64,000 nt of DNA from DASXYG01 sp036502625. GTDB lineage: Bacteria; Actinomycetota; Actinomycetes; Streptosporangiales; Streptosporangiaceae. Location: NCBI GenBank assembly GCA_036502625.1, contig DASXYG010000125.1, positions 1 to 64,000 of the forward strand, read 5' to 3'. The translations under genes and the position numbers were made by a program. Below are positions 35,467-42,846 of the stretch, in pieces. The notes below the pieces were generated by a model that was not told the DNA's origin, did no database searches, and saw only the letters and a program-made list of their open reading frames with translations. The first letter of the stretch is position 1. Every line of letters starts with the position of its first letter.

Positions 35467-36567
35467 ATGAGCACCCCAAACGGACTTGGATGGCCCGAGC
35501 AGGTGGCTGGGCGCGACGGCGACGAGGGTGAGCGCGGTCTCGGGTGGCCGACCTCGCCGGAGGAGCAAGCTGGGGTGGAGGACACGGATTCGGTGGTTGA
35601 CGATGAGGCTCCGTTGGTGCGTGAGGCATTGAGTGCCGCCGTTTCACGTGAAACCACGGCGACGACCCGCACGGCGCCGACCGGCTTGGCGGATACCCCG
35701 ATCGCTCGCGCCGCGGAGGCGGCGCTGAGCGTCAAGGGCCGGCGTGGCGAGAAGCCGTGGCCGCGGCCGGCGGGCGGATGCCGGGTGATCACGATCGCCA
35801 ACCAGAAGGGCGGCGTCGGGAAGACGACCACCGCGGTGAACCTGGCGGCCTCGCTGGCGATCCACGGCTCACGCGTGTTGGTGATCGACCTCGACCCCCA
35901 GGGGAACGCCTCGACCGCCCTCGGCGTCGAGCACCGCTCCGAGGTGCCGTCCATCTACAACGCGCTCGTCGACGAGATGCCGCTCGCCGAGACGGCCGTG
36001 AAGGTGGAGGAGCAGGACAACCTGTGGTGTGTGCCGGCGACCATCGACCTCGCGGGTGCCGAGATCGAGCTGGTGTCGCTCGTCGCCAGGGAGTCGCGGC
36101 TGAAGCGGGCGCTGGAGGCGTTCGACCGGACCACCGTCGACTACATCCTCGTGGACTGCCCGCCCTCGCTCGGCCTGCTGACCGTTAACGCGCTCGTCGC
36201 GGCCGACGAGGTCATGATCCCGATCCAGTGCGAGTACTACGCGCTCGAGGGGCTCGGCCAGCTCCTGCGGAACGTCGACCTCATCAAGGCGCACCTGAAC
36301 CCCGAGCTGAACGTCTCGACGATCCTGCTGACGATGTACGACGCACGCACCCGGCTGGCGTCGCAGGTGGCCGACGAGGTCCGCGCCCACTTCGGAGAGA
36401 CCGTCCTGCATACGGTCATCCCCCGCAGCGTGCGCGTCTCGGAGGCGCCGAGCTACGGCCAGTCGGTGATGACCTATGATCCGGGCTCCAGTGGCGCGCT
36501 CGCCTACACGGCGGCCGCCCGGGAGATCGCATTTCGCGGTGGGGAAGATGGGGGGACCACGCGGTGA
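35467..36567 (+). CDS. parA: Chromosome partitioning ATPase ParA
   Basis: A 366-residue ParA/Soj ATPase with a deviant Walker A, KGGVGKTT at 114-121, Walker A' in VDCPPSLGLLTVNAL, and LVIDLDPQGNAS. It carries an unusual ~100-residue, Asp/Glu-rich N-terminal extension. A perfect parS site inside that extension encodes VSRET (59-63). ParA acts with ParB-parS to segregate origins. ATG 35467 starts the gene, and the stop overlaps the parB GTG. Confidence 0.95.
   Translation: MSTPNGLGWPEQVAGRDGDEGERGLGWPTSPEEQAGVEDTDSVVDDEAPLVREALSAAVSRETTATTRTAPTGLADTPIARAAEAALSVKGRRGEKPWPRPAGGCRVITIANQKGGVGKTTTAVNLAASLAIHGSRVLVIDLDPQGNASTALGVEHRSEVPSIYNALVDEMPLAETAVKVEEQDNLWCVPATIDLAGAEIELVSLVARESRLKRALEAFDRTTVDYILVDCPPSLGLLTVNALVAADEVMIPIQCEYYALEGLGQLLRNVDLIKAHLNPELNVSTILLTMYDARTRLASQVADEVRAHFGETVLHTVIPRSVRVSEAPSYGQSVMTYDPGSSGALAYTAAAREIAFRGGEDGGTTR
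35641..35654. other. parS: parS site 1, inside parA
   Basis: GTTTCACGTGAAAC is a perfect 14-bp match to the consensus ParB site. It lies in codons 59-63 of parA (VSRET). Confidence 0.95.
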
Positions 36568-37496
36568 GTCAACAGCGGCGCGGCCTGGGCAAGGGGCTCG
36601 GCGCGCTCATACCGACGGCACCTGAGCCGACGGAGAACTGGGAGGGGCCCACCGGGGGCGCGGAGCCGGTCGTGGGCGCCCACTTCGAGGAGCTGCGCGT
36701 CGGCGCGATCACGCCGAACCCGCGCCAGCCCCGGCAGACCTTCGACGAAGACGCGCTCGACGAGCTCTCCGCCTCGATCCGCGAGGTCGGGCTGCTCCAG
36801 CCGGTCGTCGTACGCCGTGCCGGTCCGGGCCGCTACGAGCTCATCATGGGCGAGCGGCGCTGGCGGGCGACGCAGCGCGCCGGGCTCCGCGAGATCCCGG
36901 CGATCATCCGGGACACCGACGACGACGAGCTGCTGCGCGAAGCGCTGATCGAGAACCTGCACCGCGAGCAGCTCAACCCGCTGGAGGAGGCCGCCGCGTA
37001 CCAGCAGCTCCTGGAGGAGTTCGGCGCCACCCACGACGGCCTGGCGAAGAAGATCGGCCGGTCCCGTCCGCACATCACGAACACGCTCCGGCTGCTGAAC
37101 CTCCCACCCGCGGTGCAGCGCCGCGTGGCCGCCGGCGTGCTGAGCGCGGGCCACGCGCGGGCGCTGCTGTCGGTCAGCGATCCCGAGCGCCAGGAGCACC
37201 TGGCCTACCGCGTGGTGGCCGAGGGGCTGTCCGTACGCGCGCTCGAAGAGCTGATCACCCTTGGCGAGGGCGCCGAGAAGCAGCCGCAGAAGGTCACGAG
37301 GAACAAGCCGGTGGCGCCCGCGCTGAACGACCTCGCCGGGCGGTTGTCCGACGTCTTCGAGACGAAGGTGAAGGTCGACCTCGGCAAGCGCAAGGGCAAG
37401 ATCGTGCTGGAGTTCGCCTCGCTGGACGACCTCGAGCGGATCGTGAAGGTGATGGACCCGGAGAGCGTCGAGTCGCTCCGGGAGAACGGCACCTGA
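36564..37496 (+). CDS. parB: Chromosome partitioning protein ParB
   Basis: A 310-residue ParB CTP switch/DNA-binding protein. The N-terminal RRGLGKGLGALIP motif contacts ParA. The CTPase domain has ITPNPRQPRQTFDEDALDEL and the GERRWRATQRAG box. The HTH has GLAKKIGRSRPHITNTLRLL, and a C-terminal dimer domain follows. GTG 36564 overlaps the parA stop. It binds the parS sites mapped in this window. Confidence 0.97.
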   Translation: MSQQRRGLGKGLGALIPTAPEPTENWEGPTGGAEPVVGAHFEELRVGAITPNPRQPRQTFDEDALDELSASIREVGLLQPVVVRRAGPGRYELIMGERRWRATQRAGLREIPAIIRDTDDDELLREALIENLHREQLNPLEEAAAYQQLLEEFGATHDGLAKKIGRSRPHITNTLRLLNLPPAVQRRVAAGVLSAGHARALLSVSDPERQEHLAYRVVAEGLSVRALEELITLGEGAEKQPQKVTRNKPVAPALNDLAGRLSDVFETKVKVDLGKRKGKIVLEFASLDDLERIVKVMDPESVESLRENGT

Positions 37497-37510
37497 CGTA
37501 CGAGACGACG

Positions 37511-37543
37511 AACGGCCCCCGACGGACATCGTCGGGGGCCGTT
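37511..37543. terminator. Bidirectional terminator overlapping parS 2
   Basis: A 13-bp perfect stem (37511-37523 with 37531-37543) with a 7-nt loop lies between convergent parB and the threonine aldolase. Its last three bases (GTT) are the first three of the parS site. Confidence 0.8.
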
Positions 37544-37554
37544 TCACGTGAAAC
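37541..37554. other. parS: parS site 2, after parB
   Basis: A perfect GTTTCACGTGAAAC fused to the 3' arm of a terminator hairpin, in the convergent gap after parB. Confidence 0.95.
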
Positions 37555-37563
37555 GTCGTCGTG

Positions 37564-38589
37564 TCAGCCGCACACCGTACGGATGTCGGCGAGGAAACCG
37601 TCGACGTCGGACTCCGAGGTGTCGAAGGCCGTCATCCAGCGGACGACCGATGCGGCGTCGTCCCAGACGTAGAAGGACCAGCGGTCGCGGAGCTTCTCGA
37701 TGTGCTCCGGCGCGAGCGTCGCGAAGACCGCGTTGGACTCGACGGGCTGGTAGAGCCGTACGGACGGGATGTCGTCCAGGCCGGCGGCGAGCCGCCGCGC
37801 CATGGCGTTGGAGTGCCGGGCGTTGTCGAGCCAGAGGTCGTCGTCGAAGAGCGCGAGGATCTGCGCCGACATGAAGCGCATCTTCGAGGAGAGCTGCATC
37901 CCCTGCTTCCTGATGAAGGGGAACGCGCTCGCGGCCTCGGGACGGAGGAGGACGACGGCGTCCGCGTTCATCGCGCCGTTCTTCGTGGCCCCGAAGCTGA
38001 GGACGTCGACGCCGTCGGTCAGCTCGCGGGGATCGCAGCCGAGGTGGGCGATGGCGTTGGCGACGCGCGCGCCGTCCATGTGCACGAGAAGGTCGTGCTC
38101 GCGCGCGTACGCGACGATCGCGGCCAGTTCGCCGATGGTGTAGCACGTGCCGAGCTCGGTGACCTGGGCCAGTGAGACGACCCTCGGCTGGACGTGGTGC
38201 TGGTCCCCCACGCCCGTCATGCGCGTCGCGATCAGCTCGGGGGTGAGCTTGCCGTCAGGGGTCGGCACCGGCAGGAGCTTGCTCGACGTGAAACGCTCGG
38301 GCGCGGCGCACTCGTCGACCGTGATGTGCGCCGTCTCCGCACAGATCACCGCTTCGTACGGGCGCAGGAGCGCGGCGAGCGACAGGACGTTGGCGGCGGT
38401 CCCGTTGAAGACGGGGAAGCCCTGCGCGTGGTCGCCGAAGACCTCGGCGAAGCGCGCCTGGAGCCGCCGGGTCCATTCGTCGGCGCCGTAGGAGTCCGCG
38501 TCACCGGCATTGGCTTCGGCGATCGCGGCGAGGACACGGGGGTGTGTTCCGGCGTGGTTGTCACTACCGAAGTGCTTGCGATGGGTCAC
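37564..38589 (-). CDS. ltaE: Low-specificity L-threonine aldolase
   Basis: A 341-residue PLP enzyme (fold type I) that splits L-threonine/allo-threonine to glycine and acetaldehyde. It has FGSDNHAGTHPRVLAAI, the PLP aspartate region LLVHMDGARVANA, and Schiff-base Lys in SFGATKNGAM. It is transcribed toward parB. It is not part of the replication block functionally. Confidence 0.92.
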   Translation of the reverse strand: MTHRKHFGSDNHAGTHPRVLAAIAEANAGDADSYGADEWTRRLQARFAEVFGDHAQGFPVFNGTAANVLSLAALLRPYEAVICAETAHITVDECAAPERFTSSKLLPVPTPDGKLTPELIATRMTGVGDQHHVQPRVVSLAQVTELGTCYTIGELAAIVAYAREHDLLVHMDGARVANAIAHLGCDPRELTDGVDVLSFGATKNGAMNADAVVLLRPEAASAFPFIRKQGMQLSSKMRFMSAQILALFDDDLWLDNARHSNAMARRLAAGLDDIPSVRLYQPVESNAVFATLAPEHIEKLRDRWSFYVWDDAASVVRWMTAFDTSESDVDGFLADIRTVCG

Positions 38590-38726
38590 CGCTCAACACT
38601 AAGCAGCGCCGCGCCGAGATGCCGACCCGGGGCGGCGGTCGGCGATAATCTTCGACGAGGACGGATCCGCCGGGTGCGCGTATGTGCGCCGCCGCACCGC
38701 GCCCGGCCGCCGTGGGGAGGTACGCG

Positions 38727-39344
38727 GTGTCGCGACGCATTGCGAACATCACGCTGGACAACCTTGACGATCTACCGGTGCGCTGCCGCCGCTGCGTCTT
38801 CTGGGAGCTCGATCCCATCCACGCGGAACGCGCGGCCGAGAGCGGTGACGCGGGCCTGGAGAAGGAGGCCTGGCTGTCCTCGACGCTGCTCGACTGGGGG
38901 AGCTGCGGCAAGGTCGTCTACGTCGACGGCGTCCCCGCGGGCTACGTCCTCTACGCCCCGCCCGTCTACGTACCGCGCAGCGTCGCGTTCCCGACGAGTC
39001 CCGTCAGCGCCGACGCGGTGGTCCTCATGTCGGCCTACATCGCCCCCGACTTCGTCGGCGGCGGGCTCGGGCGGATGCTCGTCCAGGGTGTCGCCAAGGA
39101 CCTCACGCGCCGCGGCATCCGCGCCGTGGAGGCGTTCGGCGACGTGAAGTGGGAGACGCCCGGCTGCGTGCTCCCCGCGGACTTCCTGCTCGCGATCGGC
39201 TTCAAGACCGTGCGCCCGCATCACCGCTATCCGCGGCTGCGCCTGGAACTCAAGGCGATGGTGTCGTGGCGGGAGGACCTCGAGGTGGCCCTGGAGCGTC
39301 TGCTCGGATCGATGTCCCCCGAAGGTGCTCTGCGGCCGATCTGA
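38727..39344 (+). CDS. GNAT-family N-acetyltransferase
   Basis: A 205-residue GNAT protein. It opens SRRIANITLDNLDDLPVRCR with a cysteine-containing CRRCVFWELD segment, then the acetyl-CoA motif VGGGLGRMLVQGVAKDLTRR and VLPADFLLAIGFKTVRPH. The family is conserved near parB in streptomycetes, and the acceptor is unknown. GTG 38727 is preferred over ATG 38682 because GGGGAGG lies just upstream. Confidence 0.85.
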   Translation: MSRRIANITLDNLDDLPVRCRRCVFWELDPIHAERAAESGDAGLEKEAWLSSTLLDWGSCGKVVYVDGVPAGYVLYAPPVYVPRSVAFPTSPVSADAVVLMSAYIAPDFVGGGLGRMLVQGVAKDLTRRGIRAVEAFGDVKWETPGCVLPADFLLAIGFKTVRPHHRYPRLRLELKAMVSWREDLEVALERLLGSMSPEGALRPI

Positions 39345-39397
39345 GCCGCCTCAGCGCCGTACGTGGGCCGTCCGTGGCCGTCGCCGCGCGGCATCCC

Positions 39398-39403
39398 TAG
39401 AGT
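39398..39403 (+). promoter_or_regulatory. -10 element TAGAGT for a leaderless Nudix gene
   Basis: TAGAGT ends 8 nt before GTG 39412, with no ribosome site. An in-frame GTG at 39406 lies too close to the -10 to be the translation start of this transcript. Confidence 0.5.
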
Positions 39404-39411
39404 TGGTGACC

Positions 39412-39879
39412 GTGACTCCTCAGGGCGCGCTTGCGCGCATGGCGGCGGGCGCGTTGTTCGTCGACGCCGACGGCCGGATGATGCTCGTGGAACCGTGCTA
39501 CAAGCCGCACTGGGACATCCCCGGCGGCATGGTCGAGCCCGGCGAGTCGCCGCTGAGCGCGTGCCGGCGCGAGGTGGAGGAGGAGTTGGGGATCACGCCG
39601 CCGATCGGCCGGCTGCTCGCGGTCGACTGGGCGCCGCGTACGGGCGAGGGCGGCAAGATCCTCTACGTCTTCGACGGAGGCACGCTCCCCGCCGGGCTGC
39701 ACGACCGGATCGTGCTCCAGCAGGAGGAGCTTCGGAGCTATCGCTACGTCGCGGCCGACGAGATGGAGCCGATGCTGATCCCCCGGCTGTTCCGTCGGCT
39801 GCGTTCGGCGCTGTGGGCCCGGGACGAAGGGAGCACGCTGTACCTGGAGCACGGCGTCGCCCCGCCAGCGTGCGAATAG
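39412..39879 (+). CDS. Nudix hydrolase (paralogue of the 9.4-kb gene)
   Basis: A 155-residue Nudix protein with the box at residues 38-61 (GGMVEPGESPLSACRREVEE-ELG). It shares the AAGALFVDADGRMMLVEP opening and the HWDIPGG segment with the protein at 9.4 kb. The substrate is unknown. It is convergent with trxA, with a terminator and a parS site between them. Confidence 0.9.
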   Translation: MTPQGALARMAAGALFVDADGRMMLVEPCYKPHWDIPGGMVEPGESPLSACRREVEEELGITPPIGRLLAVDWAPRTGEGGKILYVFDGGTLPAGLHDRIVLQQEELRSYRYVAADEMEPMLIPRLFRRLRSALWARDEGSTLYLEHGVAPPACE

Positions 39880-39895
39880 CCTCCGTACGAACGAA

Positions 39896-39926
39896 GCCGG
39901 CCCCCACCGTGTTGGTGGGGGCCGGC
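39896..39926. terminator. Bidirectional terminator beside parS 3
   Basis: A 13-bp perfect stem (39896-39908 with 39914-39926) with a 5-nt loop lies between the convergent Nudix gene and trxA. The parS site starts 4 nt later. Confidence 0.8.
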
Positions 39927-39929
39927 CAT

Positions 39930-39943
39930 GTTTCACGTGAAAC
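39930..39943. other. parS: parS site 3, after the Nudix gene
   Basis: A perfect GTTTCACGTGAAAC preceded by T and followed by G, directly next to a terminator hairpin. Confidence 0.95.
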
Positions 39944-39953
39944 GAGGTCGGGC

Positions 39954-40292
39954 TCAGATGAACTCGGCGAGGTCCCGCAGGAGCGCGGCCTTCGGCTTGG
40001 CGCCGATGATCTGCTTGACGACCTGACCGTCCTTGTAGACGTTCATCGTCGGGATCTGCATGATGCCGTAGTCGCGCGGGACGTTCGGGTTCTCGTCGAT
40101 GTTCAGCTTCGCGACGGTGAGCTTTTCGGCGTACGTGCCCGCGATCTCCTCCAGAACGGGGGCGACCTGCTTGCAGGGGCCGCACCACTCCGCCCAGAAG
40201 TCGACGATCACGGGCTTGTCGCTCTTCAGGACGTCGGTCTCGAAGCTCGCGTCGGTGATCTTCTTCGTGTTGGTCGTCGCGTTGGCGCCCAT
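39954..40292 (-). CDS. trxA: Thioredoxin
   Basis: A 112-residue thioredoxin with active site WCGPC (Cys37, Cys40) in VIVDFWAEWCGPCKQVAPVL and cis-Pro in IMQIPTMNVYKDG. It reduces protein disulfides with electrons from TrxB. ATG 40292 has AAGGAG at the right distance. The frame further upstream is not used. It lies 56 nt after trxB. Confidence 0.96.
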   Translation of the reverse strand: MGANATTNTKKITDASFETDVLKSDKPVIVDFWAEWCGPCKQVAPVLEEIAGTYAEKLTVAKLNIDENPNVPRDYGIMQIPTMNVYKDGQVVKQIIGAKPKAALLRDLAEFI

Positions 40293-40348
40293 GGGAATCT
40301 CCTTCATACGTCTGGCCGGGCCTGGCTGATGGACGATCACCGCGGTGA

Positions 40349-41275
40349 TCAGGTGTCGGCGAGCCAGCGCTCGGCGTCGATGGCGGCCGAGCAGCCGGTG
40401 CCGGCGGCGGTGATGGCCTGACGGTACGTGTGGTCCACGAGGTCACCGCAGGCGAACACGCCGGGGATCTTGGTCTTGGTGGACGGCGCCGTGACGATGG
40501 CGTAGCCCTCGTCGTCGACACCGACCTGGTCGGCGAACAGCTCGCTGCGCGGGTCGTGGCCGATCGCCACGAACATGCCCGTCGCCTCGAGCGTGCTCTC
40601 CTCGTTGGTCTGGAGGTTGCGGAGCCGGACGCCGGAGACCTTGCCCTCGCCGAGGACCTCGACGACCTCGCTGTCCCACACGAAGCGGATCTTCGGGTTG
40701 TCGAACGCGCGCTCCTGCATGATCTTGCTGGCGCGCAGCTCGCTACGGCGGTGGACGACGGTCACCGAGCGGGCGAAGCGCGTCAGGAACGTCGCCTCCT
40801 CCATCGCGGAGTCGCCGCCGCCGACGACCACGATGTCCTGCTCGCGGAAGAAGAAGCCGTCACAGGTGGCGCACCAGGAGACGCCATGGCCGGAGAGCGC
40901 CTCCTCGCCGGGAACGCCGAGCTTCCGGTAAGCGGAGCCGGTCGCGAGGATCACCGTGCGCGCCTCGTGGACGGCGTCGCCGACCTTCACGATCTTCGGG
41001 TTGGCCTCGAGGTCGACCTCGGTGACGTCGTCGGAGACGAGCTCGGCGCCGAACCGCTCCGCCTGCTTCCTGAGGTTGTCCATCAGGTCGGGGCCGAGGA
41101 TGCCGTCGGCGAAGCCGGGGAAGTTCTCCACGTCGGTCGTGTTCATCAGGGCACCGCCCGCCGTGACCGACCCCTCGAACACCAGCGGCTTCAACTGGGC
41201 CCGGGCGGCATAGATCGCGGCCGTATACCCTGCGGGCCCCGATCCGATGATGATCACGTTGCGCACGTCGCTCAC
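40349..41275 (-). CDS. trxB: Thioredoxin reductase
   Basis: A 308-residue FAD/NADPH disulfide reductase. FAD motif GSGPAG at 11-16, redox CATC (Cys135, Cys138), NADPH motif GGGDSAMEEA, and C-terminal GDLVDHTYRQAITAAGTGCSA. GTG 41275 (SDVRNVIIIG) has AAAGGG upstream and matches homologues. The frame is open to GTG 41299. It supplies TrxA. It sits downstream of the sigM/anti-sigma pair, as in mycobacteria. Confidence 0.95.
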   Translation of the reverse strand: MSDVRNVIIIGSGPAGYTAAIYAARAQLKPLVFEGSVTAGGALMNTTDVENFPGFADGILGPDLMDNLRKQAERFGAELVSDDVTEVDLEANPKIVKVGDAVHEARTVILATGSAYRKLGVPGEEALSGHGVSWCATCDGFFFREQDIVVVGGGDSAMEEATFLTRFARSVTVVHRRSELRASKIMQERAFDNPKIRFVWDSEVVEVLGEGKVSGVRLRNLQTNEESTLEATGMFVAIGHDPRSELFADQVGVDDEGYAIVTAPSTKTKIPGVFACGDLVDHTYRQAITAAGTGCSAAIDAERWLADT

Positions 41276-41380
41276 GCTGTCCGCCCTTTCGTCGTTCACC
41301 TGGGTACGTACCGTCGCGGCCGGCGTCGTACCAGTCGCGTCAACCGATCCTAGGCGGCGATGATTCCCCGGGCAGCCGGG

Positions 41381-42205
41381 TCAGCGATGACGGGGCACGG
41401 TGGTGTGCGTGACGATGCCGTCGGCGCCGCTGGAGCAGTGGGAGTCGACGATCCAGACGTCGTAGCTCGCGGGGGTGGCGGCCTTGCTGAAGACCAGCAC
41501 CTTGACGTCCTTGCCCTCGTACGTGCCGTGGTCGACGACGATCGGGCGGACGCCGACCTTGCCGGAGATGCGGCCCACGCAGCCCTCGATGTCGGACGGA
41601 AGCGGCGACGGGCGGCGGGTCTCCTTCGACGACTTGGGGCTGAGCTCGCCGGAGCCGGACTTCGAGCGCTTCACGAGCGCGTTCACCTGGCCGCCGAGTG
41701 TGGTCGGGGCGTAGTCGGTGCCGCTGCGCATGAGGTCGGGGATAGCGGCGCCGGGCAGCGCCACCGACGGGTTGGTGGCGCTCGCGGTGCTCCTCGCGCC
41801 GCTGGGGGCATTCGCGTCTCCGGAGGAGCCGGCCTGCCTGATGACCGCGAAACCGCCGCCGACAACGACGACGGCCGCGGCGGCGGCCGTGAGCGGCGCG
41901 ATCCAGCGGCGGGTGCGCGGGCGGAACGGCACCACCGTGGCGTCGTTCCGGTCGCCCGCGGGCGCGCCCTGCTGCCGGGCCTCCGCCTCGGCGGTGATCG
42001 CCGCCTCGATGCGCGTGGCCACGCCGGACGGCATGGCCGGTGGCGGGAGCGCCGACAGGACCGCGGACACGTCTCCGAGCGCCGCGTACTCCTCGGCGCA
42101 GCGCTCGCATTCGGCCAAGTGCGCCGCTACCCGGGCGGACTCCTCTGTGCTGAGCAGTCCCTCCGAGTGGTCGGCCAGCACCTCAATGTCAATGTGCTCG
42201 GTCAC
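41381..42205 (-). CDS. rsmA: Zinc-binding anti-sigma factor (RsmA-type) for SigM
   Basis: A 274-residue membrane anti-sigma factor. The N-terminal ZAS motif HxxxCxxC is His29, Cys33, Cys36 (HLAECERC). A transmembrane helix lies at about 97-118 (WIAPLTAAAAAVVVVGGGFAVI), followed by an extracytoplasmic domain with two cysteines. It should hold SigM inactive at the membrane. GTG 42205 overlaps the sigM stop (GTGA 42202-42205). Regulation by disulfide stress is suggested by the trxB neighbour. Confidence 0.9.
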   Translation of the reverse strand: MTEHIDIEVLADHSEGLLSTEESARVAAHLAECERCAEEYAALGDVSAVLSALPPPAMPSGVATRIEAAITAEAEARQQGAPAGDRNDATVVPFRPRTRRWIAPLTAAAAAVVVVGGGFAVIRQAGSSGDANAPSGARSTASATNPSVALPGAAIPDLMRSGTDYAPTTLGGQVNALVKRSKSGSGELSPKSSKETRRPSPLPSDIEGCVGRISGKVGVRPIVVDHGTYEGKDVKVLVFSKAATPASYDVWIVDSHCSSGADGIVTHTTVPRHR

Positions 42206-42834
42206 GACGGCTCGCCACCTCCCTCCTCGGATGTGACGCGTCGGGAGGGGCCTCGGTTCCTGAGATGTGAGAGGTGCGGGACCAATCTGGCGCGGCCGCG
42301 TGCGCAGCGGCTCTTGACCGTTCCGCTGGCGACCTCGAGGATCCGGGCGGCGTCCTCCACGCCGTAGCCCATCATGTCGACCAGGACGAGCGCGGCGCGC
42401 TGCTCCTCGGGGAGGTGCGTGAGCGCGCTCTTGACGTCCATCGCGGTGTCGGCGGCGGAGATGCCGTCGGCGCCGATGGAGCCGCGGCTCTGCGCGACCG
42501 CGTCGAGGTTGACGTCGTCGCCCATCGCGACGGACGGGCGGGCGGCGCGGCGGCGTGTGCGGTCCAGGCAGGCGTTCACGACGATGCGGTGCAGCCAGGT
42601 GGTGACGGCGGCGTCGCCGCGGTAGCTGCCGGCCTTGCGGAACGCCGAGATGAGCGCGTCCTGGACGGCGTCGGCGGCCTCTTCGGGGTCGCCGAGGGTG
42701 CGCAGCGCGACGGCCCACAGGCGGTCGCGGTGGCGCCTGACCAGCTCGTTGAACGCCTGCGGGTCACCGTTGGTGTGCCGGTCGAGCAACTGGGCATCCG
42801 ACAGCGGCGCGGTGTCAGGTGGTCGGGGGGACAT
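42202..42834 (-). CDS. sigM: ECF RNA polymerase sigma factor SigM
   Basis: A 210-residue ECF sigma factor. Region 2 has FNELVRRHRDRLWAVALRTL and GDPEEAADAVQDALISAF. Region 4 has LTHLPEEQRAALVLVDMMGY and ARILEVASGTVKSRCARGRA. It has the same gene order as mycobacterial sigM: pseudokinase/MurJ upstream, anti-sigma and trxB-trxA downstream. It lies 12 nt after the pseudokinase gene and seems to share its promoter. Confidence 0.93.
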   Translation of the reverse strand: MSPRPPDTAPLSDAQLLDRHTNGDPQAFNELVRRHRDRLWAVALRTLGDPEEAADAVQDALISAFRKAGSYRGDAAVTTWLHRIVVNACLDRTRRRAARPSVAMGDDVNLDAVAQSRGSIGADGISAADTAMDVKSALTHLPEEQRAALVLVDMMGYGVEDAARILEVASGTVKSRCARGRARLVPHLSHLRNRGPSRRVTSEEGGGEPS

Positions 42835-42846
42835 CGCGGGATTCCT

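Noticed and set aside
38283..38296. parS-like GCTCGACGTGAAAC in the threonine aldolase gene
   Set aside because: Three mismatches to the 14-bp site. Only a half site is intact.
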